DNA of 7,245 bases from JBKCHH01 sp046302855 (GCA_046302855.1 JBKCHH010000010.1:1-7245), one strand, 5' to 3'; numbered from the stretch's first letter, positions 1-6,557 are shown. The notes: a model not told the origin generated them from the sequence alone. Numbers and translations: made by a program.

Positions 1-549
1 CCACAAAACTTTTTAATTCATAAAATAAACCTAATTATAGCAATAGCTTGTTTAAAATATCTAAAGTTAAATGTTAATAGTGTTTTACAAAAGCTAAATT
101 CTTTAAAGCCAGAAAAGGGTAGGGGGGAGATTATAAAATTAAAGGGTGGAATAACTGTAATAAATGATGCCTATAACGCAAGCCCTGTTTCAGTAAAATT
201 TGCCCTGCAGAACTTAAAAAAAATGGCTGGCATAAAAACAGCCGTGCTTGGGGATATGAAAGAGTTAGGCACACAAGAAATAGAATATCATCAAGAAATA
301 ATAGCGGAATTAAAAACTATCGACCTAGCAATTTTGCATGGTGAGCTTTACAGGCAGGCATTAACAGGCGGTTCTAGCAAAAATATTATTTTGGCTAAAA
401 ACTTAAACGATATTTTGCCTGCACTAAAAGGGTTTATCGATACAAAATCGCCAGTAAATATACTATTTAAAGGTTCTAACTCTACTAACATTCACAAAAT
501 AGCGGAAGAGTTTGTTGGTATCAATAACTTCTCACCTACAAAAAAGTAA
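1..549 (+). CDS. murF: UDP-N-acetylmuramoyl-tripeptide--D-alanyl-D-alanine ligase, C-terminal part (5' truncated)
   Basis: The frame is open from base 1 to a TAA at 547-549, giving the last 182 residues of a protein that starts outside the window. MurF is the cytoplasmic ATP-dependent ligase that adds D-Ala-D-Ala to the UDP-MurNAc tripeptide, the last soluble step of peptidoglycan precursor synthesis. The visible part holds the end of the central ATPase domain and the Mur ligase C-terminal domain. Diagnostic stretches are KPEKGRGE (residues 37-44 of the fragment), the motif INDAYNASP (54-62), LGDMKELG (83-90), and the closing FKGSNSTNIHKI (156-167), which matches the KGS-containing element near MurF ends. 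The first ATG inside the window (223) falls in the middle of the conserved domain and is not the true start. MurF is usually followed by mraY in the dcw cluster; here a convergent pentapeptide gene follows and overlaps the 3' end by 14 nt. MurE or MurC are alternatives, but the motif wording fits MurF best. Confidence 0.93.
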   Translation, partial: PQNFLIHKINLIIAIACLKYLKLNVNSVLQKLNSLKPEKGRGEIIKLKGGITVINDAYNASPVSVKFALQNLKKMAGIKTAVLGDMKELGTQEIEYHQEIIAELKTIDLAILHGELYRQALTGGSSKNIILAKNLNDILPALKGFIDTKSPVNILFKGSNSTNIHKIAEEFVGINNFSPTKK

Positions 550-970
550 AGGTGCCATCACTATGTTTGTTAACATATTTTGATTGGTATTTATCTATAG
601 AGCCTTGCAAGAGTTCTGGAAATTGAGTGGTTTTATCGAACCTAGCGCCAGAAAAAGAAGTGCCACGCAGGTTTGCCCCTAAAAAATTTGCCCCTATTAA
701 AGATGAGCCCCTTAGATTTGTTCCCCTTAAATCGGCATTTTGAAAGTTGGCGTTTTTAAGATTGGCAGCATTTAGCCTAGCAAATTGCAAATCTGAGCCA
801 GAAAAATTAGCATTTATAAGGGTGCAACCAGTAAGTATGGCTTTTTTTAGATTCTTGCGACTAAAGTTTACGCCGGTTAAATCGCGTTCTTTAAATATCT
901 CTTCAGAAAGGTCTTGCTTCTTTTCAATCTGATCTATTTCCCACCATCTTAGGTTTACTTTATCGCCCAT
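536..970 (-). CDS. Pentapeptide-repeat protein
   Basis: A 144-residue protein with an unbroken run of about 17 pentapeptides, A(D/N)LXX-like, from residue 30 to 114 (for example DLTGV, NFSRK, NLKKA, NFQNA, DLRGT, NLRGS, NFLGA, NLRGT). The centre of each unit is L or F, as expected for a right-handed quadrilateral beta-helix of roughly four coils. A charged N-terminal segment (residues 1-29, with WWEIDQIEKKQD) precedes the helix and a 30-residue non-repeat tail follows. There is no signal peptide or membrane segment, so it is probably cytosolic. Function is unknown: some relatives (MfpA, Qnr) bind DNA gyrase, but the family is broad and nothing here specifies a partner. The ATG is 12 nt downstream of the yejB stop, suggesting co-transcription, although I see no good Shine-Dalgarno. 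Its 3' end overlaps the convergent murF by 14 nt. Confidence 0.9.
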   Translation of the reverse strand: MGDKVNLRWWEIDQIEKKQDLSEEIFKERDLTGVNFSRKNLKKAILTGCTLINANFSGSDLQFARLNAANLKNANFQNADLRGTNLRGSSLIGANFLGANLRGTSFSGARFDKTTQFPELLQGSIDKYQSKYVNKHSDGTFTFL

Positions 971-982
971 ATTTTTAGTTAT

Positions 983-2074
983 CTATTTATTCAATTTACT
1001 AAAATCAATTCTAGGGTCAACTAATACATAAGCAATATCAGAAATTATTCCAAGGACTAATCCCATTAGAGTGAAAATAAAAAGAGTGCCAAAAATTACT
1101 GGATAATCTCTAGTAATTATTGCCTCAAAACCAAGCAAGCCAAGCCCATCAAGAGAAAAAATGGTTTCAATTAACAGGCTACCTGCAAAAAAGGCTCCAA
1201 TAAAGGCAGCGGGAAAGCCAGCAATCACAATCAACATGGCGTTGCGGAATATGTGTTTGTATAAAATGCGTTTATATCTAATGCCATAAGCATAGGCGGC
1301 GGTTACATACTGTTTACTTATTTCTTCTAGAAATGAATTTTTTGTTAGCAAACTAAGGGTGGCAAAACTTCCCAAAATTAAGGTGAAGACGGGTAGGGCA
1401 ATGTGCCACAAATAATCCATAATTTTGCCCATTAAGCTTAAGCTCGAAAAGTTATCTGAATATAGCCCCCTTAATGGGAAGATGTTTAAAAAGCTACCCC
1501 CGGCAAAAAGCACAATTAGTAAAACGGCAAATAGAAATGAGGGGATGGCGTAAGTAACTATCAATATAGTAGTGGTTGAAACATCAAACCTAGAACCATT
1601 TTTCACCGCCTTTCTAATACCAAGTGGCACGGCAATTAAATATAGTAAAACAGTGCTCCAAAGCCCCAGTGAAATTGAAACTGGTAGTTTATCTAGAATT
1701 AAATTGATAACTGAGGAGTTTTGATAAAAGCTCTGCCCAAAATCAAACCGCAAATAATTGCCACACATTTGCCAAAACCTTGCAAGCAATGGCTTATCGA
1801 AACCATATTGCTTTTTTAAATCCTCAATTAATTTTGGGTCTATACCCTTGTTAGAAGCATAATCATTTTGCGTATTAGTGGTTGAAGATTTTACTAAATC
1901 TCCCCCAGCAGAAGTAATGCGATTAAGGGAAGATACCTCTGCCCCCTTAATTTTTGCAATCATTTGATCCACTGGCCCACCCGGTGCCAATTGAATTATA
2001 ACAAAGTTAATTAACATTATTCCAAATATGGTTGGAATAATAAGGGCTAGGCGTTTTAAAAAATAAGTGGTCAT
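983..2074 (-). CDS. yejB: ABC transporter permease, YejB type (oligopeptide/microcin C uptake)
   Basis: A 363-residue inner-membrane permease, about the size of E. coli YejB. It starts MTTYFLKRLALIIPTIFGIM, typical of the binding-protein-dependent DppB/OppB/YejB permeases. About six hydrophobic segments are visible, near residues 8-28, 130-153, 168-195, 222-246, 280-303 and 325-352. The EAA-type cytoplasmic loop that contacts the ATPase is at about 250-274 (EEISKQYVTAAYAYGIRYKR). The long hydrophilic loop at about 42-85, enriched in Ser/Thr/Asn, and the ending VDPRIDF favour YejB over DppB. In the complete system YejA (binding protein), YejE (second permease) and YejF (ATPase) are also needed. 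None of them is in the window: a pentapeptide-repeat gene follows 12 nt downstream, and a repeat-bearing spacer lies upstream. The start is the first ATG; no strong ribosome binding site precedes it. Family assignment is firm. The transported peptide is unknown. Confidence 0.9.
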   Translation of the reverse strand: MTTYFLKRLALIIPTIFGIMLINFVIIQLAPGGPVDQMIAKIKGAEVSSLNRITSAGGDLVKSSTTNTQNDYASNKGIDPKLIEDLKKQYGFDKPLLARFWQMCGNYLRFDFGQSFYQNSSVINLILDKLPVSISLGLWSTVLLYLIAVPLGIRKAVKNGSRFDVSTTTILIVTYAIPSFLFAVLLIVLFAGGSFLNIFPLRGLYSDNFSSLSLMGKIMDYLWHIALPVFTLILGSFATLSLLTKNSFLEEISKQYVTAAYAYGIRYKRILYKHIFRNAMLIVIAGFPAAFIGAFFAGSLLIETIFSLDGLGLLGFEAIITRDYPVIFGTLFIFTLMGLVLGIISDIAYVLVDPRIDFSKLNK

Positions 2075-2090
2075 TTGCGGTTATGTTTTT

Positions 2091-2212
2091 ATCGTCATTG
2101 CGAGCGGAAGCGAAGCAATCCAGTTTATAAACACAATGCTTTTGGCATATTTTTTTGAATTTTATTTGCTGGATTGCCTCTGCAAGAGCCTTGCTCTGCT
2201 CGCAATGACGAT
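2091..2212. repeat. Inverted pair of CGTCATTGCGAGC...GCAATCCAG palindromic repeat elements
   Basis: The outer arms are a perfect 15-bp inverted repeat, ATCGTCATTGCGAGC at 2091-2105 against its reverse complement at 2198-2212. The inner arms GCAATCCAG (2115-2123) and CTGGATTGC (2169-2177) are also perfectly inverted. Between the outer and inner arms the left copy has 9 nt (2106-2114), while the right copy has about 20 nt containing its own small hairpin, AGAGC-CTT-GCTCT at 2185-2197. The central loop contains the palindrome GTTTATAAAC (2123-2132). Such elements are spread through many Rickettsiales and other genomes. Here the pair fills most of the tig-yejB spacer and could fold in the minus-strand transcript as a processing or attenuation hairpin; that role is inference. 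A 76-codon reading frame across it (2007-2237) is a by-product of the repeat. Confidence 0.88.
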
Positions 2213-2237
2213 CCAGTTTTAGTAAACACCTTGGCAT
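2118..2237. repeat. Imperfect direct repeat bracketing the right-hand palindromic arm, reaching the tig stop
   Basis: A 31-nt segment at 2118-2148 (ATCCAGTTTATAAACAC followed by AATGCTTTTGGCAT) recurs in shortened form at 2211-2237 (ATCCAGTTTTAGTAAACAC followed by CTTGGCAT). The two copies share both ends and differ by small insertions and deletions. The second copy touches the last base of the tig stop codon. The arrangement suggests that the right arm (2169-2210) sits between two related copies of a longer unit, as left by tandem duplication or nested insertion. This is direct from the sequence; the mechanism is not determined. Confidence 0.6.
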
Positions 2238-3586
2238 TAATAATCACTAATTCCTAGCTCTTTATCTGCCTCTTTAGACTTTTGCTCTATTATTTCTTTT
2301 ATTTCTTTAGAGGTTTTAGTAATTTCGTTAGTCTTTACCCTTTTTAAAATAAAATCAACCACCTTTTCTTCTAGCATTGGTCCACGCAGAGATTCTAAAA
2401 CTTGCGGATTTTTTTGATAATACTCCACCAGCCTATGAGCCTCCTCTGGAAATTGCTGGGCTTGAATTTTTATAAAGCCTTCAATATCACTATTAGTAAC
2501 CTCAAGGGCATTTTTTTCACCAGTTTGAGATAAAAATAAGCCAAGCACCACCCTTCTTTTGGCAATATCTTCAACCTTTTTTTCAAAATCTTTGGTGATT
2601 TTAAAATCATCTTTTTTCTCAGATGATTTTACTTGGTTTAAAATAGCTTCACTTTCTTGCTGAACAATTTTTTCTGGTACTTCTGCATCTATTTTTTCGT
2701 GAAGTTTATCGAACAGCTCTTTTTTGGTTATGTTCCGCAAGGCAACTTCATATTCAAAACCAATGCGTTTTTTTATGTCTTCCTTTAGAGTATCTAGATT
2801 TTCATAGCCTAGCTTTTCTGCTAAGGCATCGTTAATTTCTTGAGTTTCAGGTTCATTAATAGCGGTTATTACCACTTCAAACTTTGCTTTTTTGCCAGAT
2901 AAATTACCCTGATAATTTTCTGGGAAGGTGACATTTACCTCAATTTCTTCGCCTATTTCTTTACCAATTAACTGTTGTTCAAAATTATCTACAAAAGATT
3001 TGCTACCAAGCACTAAATGATAGCCCTTTGCCTCGCCACCTTTAAAGGCCTCACCATCTACAAAACCTTTGAAATCAATTACCACCTCATCACCGTTTTT
3101 TGATTTTCTCTCAACGGGAGAATAGCTTTTATAATCTTGGCTAATTTTTTCTATAGCGTCATTTACCTCTTCATCAGATATTTCTGGAATGTAGCTATCT
3201 AGCGTAATTTCGTTAAAATCTACCTCTGGTATTTGTGGTAGGAAGTCAAAAGAAATTTTATATTGTAAATCTTTACCAAGCTCATATTGCTTTATTTCAA
3301 TTTTTGGTTGGCTAGAAGGCTTTACCTTTTCTAAAGTGTAAAGGCGAAAAGAAGATTCCTGTAAAGCCTCTTCTAGTGTTTCACCCAGAACTTCATTCAT
3401 TTTTTTCTGGCGGATAATGTTCATTGGAACATTACCGGGGCGGAAGCCTGGCATTGAGAAACTTTTCTGGAATTTTACCAAATTGCTATCAATTTTTTTA
3501 GTAATTTCGTCAGAAAAAACTATCACTTCATAAGTGCTATTAAATTTAGCCTTTTCGTTATCTAGTTTATTATATTCTATTTTCAT
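2237..3586 (-). CDS. tig: Trigger factor, ribosome-associated chaperone and peptidyl-prolyl isomerase
   Basis: A 449-residue protein, slightly longer than E. coli trigger factor (432). Trigger factor docks at the ribosomal exit tunnel and shields and folds nascent chains. The N-terminal ribosome-binding domain carries the signature MPGFRPGNVP at residues 45-54 (GFRxGxxP). An FKBP-like isomerase domain spans about 155-243 (GDEVVIDFKGFVDGEAF, then FVDNFEQQLIG and FPENYQ). A long helical C-terminal domain follows from about 250, rich in Lys/Glu and containing RRVVLGLFLSQTGE (344-357), which corresponds to the conserved RVxLGL segment. The start is supported by AAGGTAG located 5 nt before the ATG. 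fabD lies 28 nt upstream on the same strand, implying co-transcription. tig is often next to clpP-clpX-lon, but none of these is here. The stop codon abuts a repeat-rich spacer. Confidence 0.96.
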   Translation of the reverse strand: MKIEYNKLDNEKAKFNSTYEVIVFSDEITKKIDSNLVKFQKSFSMPGFRPGNVPMNIIRQKKMNEVLGETLEEALQESSFRLYTLEKVKPSSQPKIEIKQYELGKDLQYKISFDFLPQIPEVDFNEITLDSYIPEISDEEVNDAIEKISQDYKSYSPVERKSKNGDEVVIDFKGFVDGEAFKGGEAKGYHLVLGSKSFVDNFEQQLIGKEIGEEIEVNVTFPENYQGNLSGKKAKFEVVITAINEPETQEINDALAEKLGYENLDTLKEDIKKRIGFEYEVALRNITKKELFDKLHEKIDAEVPEKIVQQESEAILNQVKSSEKKDDFKITKDFEKKVEDIAKRRVVLGLFLSQTGEKNALEVTNSDIEGFIKIQAQQFPEEAHRLVEYYQKNPQVLESLRGPMLEEKVVDFILKRVKTNEITKTSKEIKEIIEQKSKEADKELGISDY

Positions 3587-3614
3587 CCAAGCTACCTTAA
3601 TTTTTTTGAACTAC

Positions 3615-4556
3615 TTAACTAGCTAAATTATTGATAGTTTCAAGAGAATTGATGTTTACTACCTCAATTTCTTTATCAATTCTTTTTAGTAGCCCTGCTA
3701 AAACCTTGCCTGAACCTATTTCATAAGCCTTGGTGATGCCAAGCCCCTTTAAGCCCTCCATAGATTCCCGCCACCTTACCGTGCCACATACTTGAGCCAC
3801 CAACAAATCTTTAATCTTGTGCTCATCTCTATTAATGGTTGCGGTAATATTGGCAATTACTGGTAGTTTTGGCTTATGGATTGCTACTTTTGATAGTTCT
3901 AATGCCATAACATCAGCTGCTTTTTTAATTAGGCTAGAGTGAAATGGAGCGGAAACATTTAACCGCACAAACCTTTTTATGTTAAAGTTTTTGTAGATTT
4001 CTTCTGCCCTTTCAATAGCTTGAATTTCGCCACTAATTACTACCTGCCCGCCACCGTTATCATTAGCAATTTCGCACACTAGATTACTGGAAGCAATTTC
4101 ATCTACTAATTTTTTAATCTGTCCATAATCTTCCCCTATTAAGGCTGCCATACCTCCCTTACCTTTTGGAACTGCCATTTGCATGGCCTTGCCCCTTGCT
4201 TTTAACAGCTTTGCGGCATCTTTTAGAGAAATTGCCTCCACCGCACAAAGGGCGGTATATTCCCCTAAAGAATGCCCCGCCACAAACTGGCAGAGTTGCT
4301 CGATTGGCTTTTCTAGTTTTTCTTCCAGAACTTTTAAATAGGCAATAGAAGTTGCCATTAAGGCAGGCTGGGTATTTTCAGTTAGGGATAGCTCTTCCTC
4401 TGGCCCTTCAAAAATAATTTTGGATAGGTTTTGTTTTAGGGTGTCATCTACCTCCTCAAATACTTTTTTGGCTTTTTTGTTTTGATTAAATACATCTAGA
4501 CCCATGCCAACTGCTTGTGAGCCTTGCCCCGGAAAAAGAAAAATAGTTTTGTGCAT
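3615..4556 (-). CDS. fabD: Malonyl-CoA:acyl carrier protein transacylase
   Basis: A 313-residue cytosolic enzyme, the usual length for FabD (about 310). It moves malonyl from CoA to acyl carrier protein, supplying the extender for type II fatty-acid synthesis. Landmarks: FPGQGSQ at residues 8-14; NTQPAL (61-66); the nucleophile elbow GHSLGEY (94-100) with catalytic Ser96; RGKAMQ (121-126), whose Arg121 should bind the malonyl carboxylate; and SAPFHSSL (202-209) with catalytic His206. The near-C-terminal YEIGSGKVLAGL (278-289) is also typical. No catalytic residue is missing. It is the first gene of the minus-strand run fabD-tig and is divergent from nuoI across a 117-nt spacer, which must hold its promoter. 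The other fab genes (fabG, acpP, fabF), often adjacent in bacteria, are absent from the window. The start ATG has no strong Shine-Dalgarno, but the N-terminus matches the family exactly. Confidence 0.96.
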   Translation of the reverse strand: MHKTIFLFPGQGSQAVGMGLDVFNQNKKAKKVFEEVDDTLKQNLSKIIFEGPEEELSLTENTQPALMATSIAYLKVLEEKLEKPIEQLCQFVAGHSLGEYTALCAVEAISLKDAAKLLKARGKAMQMAVPKGKGGMAALIGEDYGQIKKLVDEIASSNLVCEIANDNGGGQVVISGEIQAIERAEEIYKNFNIKRFVRLNVSAPFHSSLIKKAADVMALELSKVAIHKPKLPVIANITATINRDEHKIKDLLVAQVCGTVRWRESMEGLKGLGITKAYEIGSGKVLAGLLKRIDKEIEVVNINSLETINNLAS

Positions 4557-4673
4557 AGTTTTATTGGTTAATTTCTGGAGCTTATAAATGAAAAACTTTA
4601 AAACTAAAGACTATTAATTATTATTGATTGAAAGGGAATTATGGCTAATCTACACCAAAATTCTTAAAATTTT
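4557..4673. promoter_or_regulatory. Divergent fabD / nuoI intergenic region, presumed to hold both promoters
   Basis: A 117-nt AT-rich spacer lies between two divergently read genes, so both transcripts should begin in or near it. I can see -10-like strings on the plus strand (TATAAA at 4583-4588, TATTAA at 4612-4617) and TATAAG on the minus strand in the same area. None has a convincing -35 at 16-18 nt, so I do not assign specific promoters. The clearest translation signal is AAAGGG at 4631-4636, four bases before ATG 4641 of a mini-ORF. Confidence 0.4.
4641..4667 (+). CDS. Possible 8-residue leader ORF upstream of nuoI
   Basis: ATG at 4641 opens an 8-codon frame, MANLHQNS, ended by TAA at 4665-4667, 6 nt before the nuoI ATG and in the same phase. 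It is preceded at a good distance by AAAGGGA (4631-4637), the best Shine-Dalgarno in the spacer, while the nuoI ATG itself has none. It may be a translated leader that lets ribosomes re-initiate at nuoI, or a former longer N-terminus of NuoI cut off by a stop codon. Homologous NuoI proteins have a length close to the 4674 start, which argues against the second idea. It is very short, so the evidence is modest. Confidence 0.3.
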   Translation: MANLHQNS

Positions 4674-5156
4674 ATGAGAGCAAAACTGCTTAGATATTTT
4701 CTCCTTACTGAAGTGGGTAGAGGAATGTGGCTAACATTTAAATATATGTTTAAGCCTAAGGTTACTATTAATTATCCTTACGAAAAGGGTCCAATTTCTG
4801 CCAGATTTAGGGGGGAACACGCCCTTAGAAGATACGCAAATGGCGAAGAAAGGTGCATTGCCTGCAAACTGTGCGAGGCTATTTGCCCCGCTCAAGCAAT
4901 TTCTATAGAGGCAGAAGAAAGGGCAGATGGCTCTAGAAGAACAACTAGGTATGATATTGATATGACCAAATGTATTTACTGCGGGCTTTGTGAAGAGGCA
5001 TGCCCAGTAGATGCCATTGTGGAGGGTCCAAACTTTGAATATGCCACTGAAACCCACGCCGAGCTTCTATTCAACAAAGAAAAACTTCTTGCTAATGGGG
5101 ACAAGTGGGAAGCTGAACTTGCCAGAAGGCTAGAACTTGATGCTAAGTATAGGTAA
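4674..5156 (+). CDS. nuoI: NADH-quinone oxidoreductase subunit I (8Fe ferredoxin subunit of complex I)
   Basis: A 160-residue protein, normal for alphaproteobacterial NuoI. The subunit sits at the junction of the peripheral and membrane arms of complex I and carries clusters N6a and N6b, passing electrons from NADH towards N2 and quinone. Two complete 4Fe-4S motifs are present: Cys61, 64, 67, 71 (CIACKLCEAICP) and Cys100, 103, 106, 110 (CIYCGLCEEACP). The segment INYPYEKGPISARFRGEHA (32-50) is strongly conserved in alphaproteobacterial and mitochondrial homologues (NDUFS8). The N-terminal amphipathic helix RYFLLTEVGRGMWLTFKYMF (7-26) associates with the membrane. The ATG lacks a clear Shine-Dalgarno; a mini-ORF with one ends 6 nt upstream. 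nuoI normally lies in a nuoA-N operon between nuoH and nuoJ, but here it stands alone, divergent from fabD and convergent with nusA. Confidence 0.97.
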   Translation: MRAKLLRYFLLTEVGRGMWLTFKYMFKPKVTINYPYEKGPISARFRGEHALRRYANGEERCIACKLCEAICPAQAISIEAEERADGSRRTTRYDIDMTKCIYCGLCEEACPVDAIVEGPNFEYATETHAELLFNKEKLLANGDKWEAELARRLELDAKYR

Positions 5157-5186
5157 GCCAATCATCATTTACTAGGAACATAGCGA

Positions 5187-5206
5187 AGCCAAAATAAATT
5201 TTGGCT
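5187..5206. terminator. Perfect short hairpin between convergent nuoI and nusA
   Basis: AGCCAAAA-TAAA-TTTTGGCT forms a perfect 8-bp stem with a 4-nt loop, 30 nt past the nuoI stop and about 22 nt past the nusA stop. It lies in the only spacer between two convergent genes, where a bidirectional terminator is expected. It is not a canonical intrinsic terminator: the GC part of the stem is short and no T-run follows in either direction. It may be a 3'-end or stability hairpin instead. Confidence 0.4.
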
Positions 5207-5228
5207 CACCTACAACATAACCGCTAAC

Positions 5229-6554
5229 TTAAGCCTTTTCGGTTTCTTCCGCTTCTTCCTTTTGATCTAGAACAATTTTTGCCTTGGCTCTTTTTTGTAG
5301 TTCTTCGGCTAAATCTTTATCAAAGCCCTCGATTGCCATTAGCTCTTTTATTTCTACAAAAGCCACTTCTTCCACCGTTTTAAAGCCCTCTGACGCTAGT
5401 AACTGACCAATTACTGGCTCAACATTTAGCTGTTCCGTAAATAACTGCGAAGCCTTGTTGAATTCATCAGTTGACCTTTCAGAATATTCACTTTCACCAA
5501 GCACATCAATCTCCCAGCCAACCAGTTCAGAGGCAAGTTTTACATTCTGCCCCCTTCTACCAATGGCAAGGGATTTTTGATCATCTGGCACTACGGCTTC
5601 AATTAGGCTTTTCTCCTCATCAATTACAATTTTTGTCACCTGCACCATATTGTCTTTAGATTTTGAAGAAAGGGCGTTGACGGCAAACTTTGCAATGTCT
5701 GGGCTCCATTCTACTATATCAATTTTTTCACCCTGCAGTTCATTGTAAATAGATGAAACGCGTGAACCTCTAGGACCAATGCAAGCCCCTACTGGATCAG
5801 TTGATTGATCAGTCGATGCCACAGCAATTTTGGCTCTTGAACCCGCATCACGCACCACACCTTTAATTTGCACAATACCATCATAAATTTCTGGCACCTC
5901 TTGACGAAATAACTCCGCCAAAAAGTTTGGGTGGCGTCTTGAAAGGAAAATCTGCGGACCCTTCGCTTCTTTTCGCACATCGTAAATATAGGCCCTTATT
6001 CTATCGTTATTTCTAAAGTTTTCCCTTTGGATAGTTTCTTCTTTTAAAAGAACGGTTTCAGACTTGCCAAAATCAATATAGATGTTGCCGTAGTCGATTC
6101 TTTTTACCGCCCCTGTAATAATTTCACCCACTCTATCTTTAAACTCTTCAAACTCTCTATCCCTTTCTGCTTCCATAATTTTGGTAGTGAGAACAGATTT
6201 AAAAGTAGCGGAATTTACCCTGCCGAATTCTACTGGAGGAAGTTGTTCTACAACCGTTTCACCAATTTTTGCCTGTGGATTAATTTTTTTTGCGTCATCT
6301 AGATCTATTTCACTTTCATAATCTTCTATAGTTTTTACAACGCTTCTTTCTTTTAGAATGGTAATTTCGCCATTTCTTTGATCCACCTTGGCTTTGATGT
6401 TATGTTCAGAGCCATATTTTCTTTTTGCAACCGCTAAGATTGATTCTTCAAGGGCAGAAATAATTATTTCTTTTGGTAAGCCCTTTTCTTTAGCAACGGC
6501 ATCTGCCACTTGCAAAATTTCTGTTCCACCTGTTATTGAAAAGCCTTGCGACAT
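5229..6554 (-). CDS. nusA: Transcription termination/antitermination factor NusA
   Basis: A 441-residue cytosolic factor that binds RNA polymerase and nascent RNA, modulating pausing, termination and antitermination. Domain order: the N-terminal polymerase-binding domain (about 1-130, with SALEESILAVAKRKYG at 33-48), an S1 domain (about 140-205, GEIITGAVKRIDYGNIYIDF), KH1 (about 230-295, DPVGACIGPRGSRVSSI at 253-269) and KH2 (about 300-355, with DDQKSLAIGRRGQNVKLASE at 324-343). One helix-hairpin-helix type repeat follows (about 376-425), then an acidic tail. It is shorter than E. coli NusA (495), which has two C-terminal acidic repeats, so one seems reduced or lost. The start is fixed by AAGGAG at 6561-6566, six bases before the ATG. 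The gene commonly lies between rimP and infB; neither is here. Instead it follows by 3 nt the stop of a gene with a repetitive RG-rich tail, and downstream it meets nuoI head-on. Confidence 0.96.
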   Translation of the reverse strand: MSQGFSITGGTEILQVADAVAKEKGLPKEIIISALEESILAVAKRKYGSEHNIKAKVDQRNGEITILKERSVVKTIEDYESEIDLDDAKKINPQAKIGETVVEQLPPVEFGRVNSATFKSVLTTKIMEAERDREFEEFKDRVGEIITGAVKRIDYGNIYIDFGKSETVLLKEETIQRENFRNNDRIRAYIYDVRKEAKGPQIFLSRRHPNFLAELFRQEVPEIYDGIVQIKGVVRDAGSRAKIAVASTDQSTDPVGACIGPRGSRVSSIYNELQGEKIDIVEWSPDIAKFAVNALSSKSKDNMVQVTKIVIDEEKSLIEAVVPDDQKSLAIGRRGQNVKLASELVGWEIDVLGESEYSERSTDEFNKASQLFTEQLNVEPVIGQLLASEGFKTVEEVAFVEIKELMAIEGFDKDLAEELQKRAKAKIVLDQKEEAEETEKA

Positions 6555-6557
6555 AGT

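Noticed and set aside
747..932. Plus-strand frame opposite the pentapeptide-repeat gene
   Set aside because: Its Leu/Ala/Phe pattern is the complement of the pentapeptide repeats; no independent start signal.
2007..2237. A 76-codon minus-strand reading frame spanning the tig-yejB spacer
   Set aside because: Most of it is translated palindromic repeat (peptides such as DRHCEQSKALAEAIQ and LDCFASARNDD are the usual translations of this element type), it overlaps the first 68 nt of yejB, and it has no ribosome binding site.
4166..4348. Plus-strand frame opposite fabD
   Set aside because: Antisense to the conserved active-site region of FabD, with no supporting motif.
4731..5161. Minus-strand frames opposite nuoI (4731-5057 and 4976-5161)
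   Set aside because: They are antisense to a fully conserved NuoI with both Fe-S motifs and show no recognisable features.
5187..5206. Hairpin between nuoI and nusA as an attenuator or mobile-element remnant
   Set aside because: It lies at the 3' ends of two convergent genes and its sequence does not match the other repeat in the window; an end-of-transcript hairpin is the simpler reading.
5789..5980. Small minus-strand frame inside nusA
   Set aside because: Out-of-frame shadow of the region around KH1, which is clearly coding in the nusA frame.
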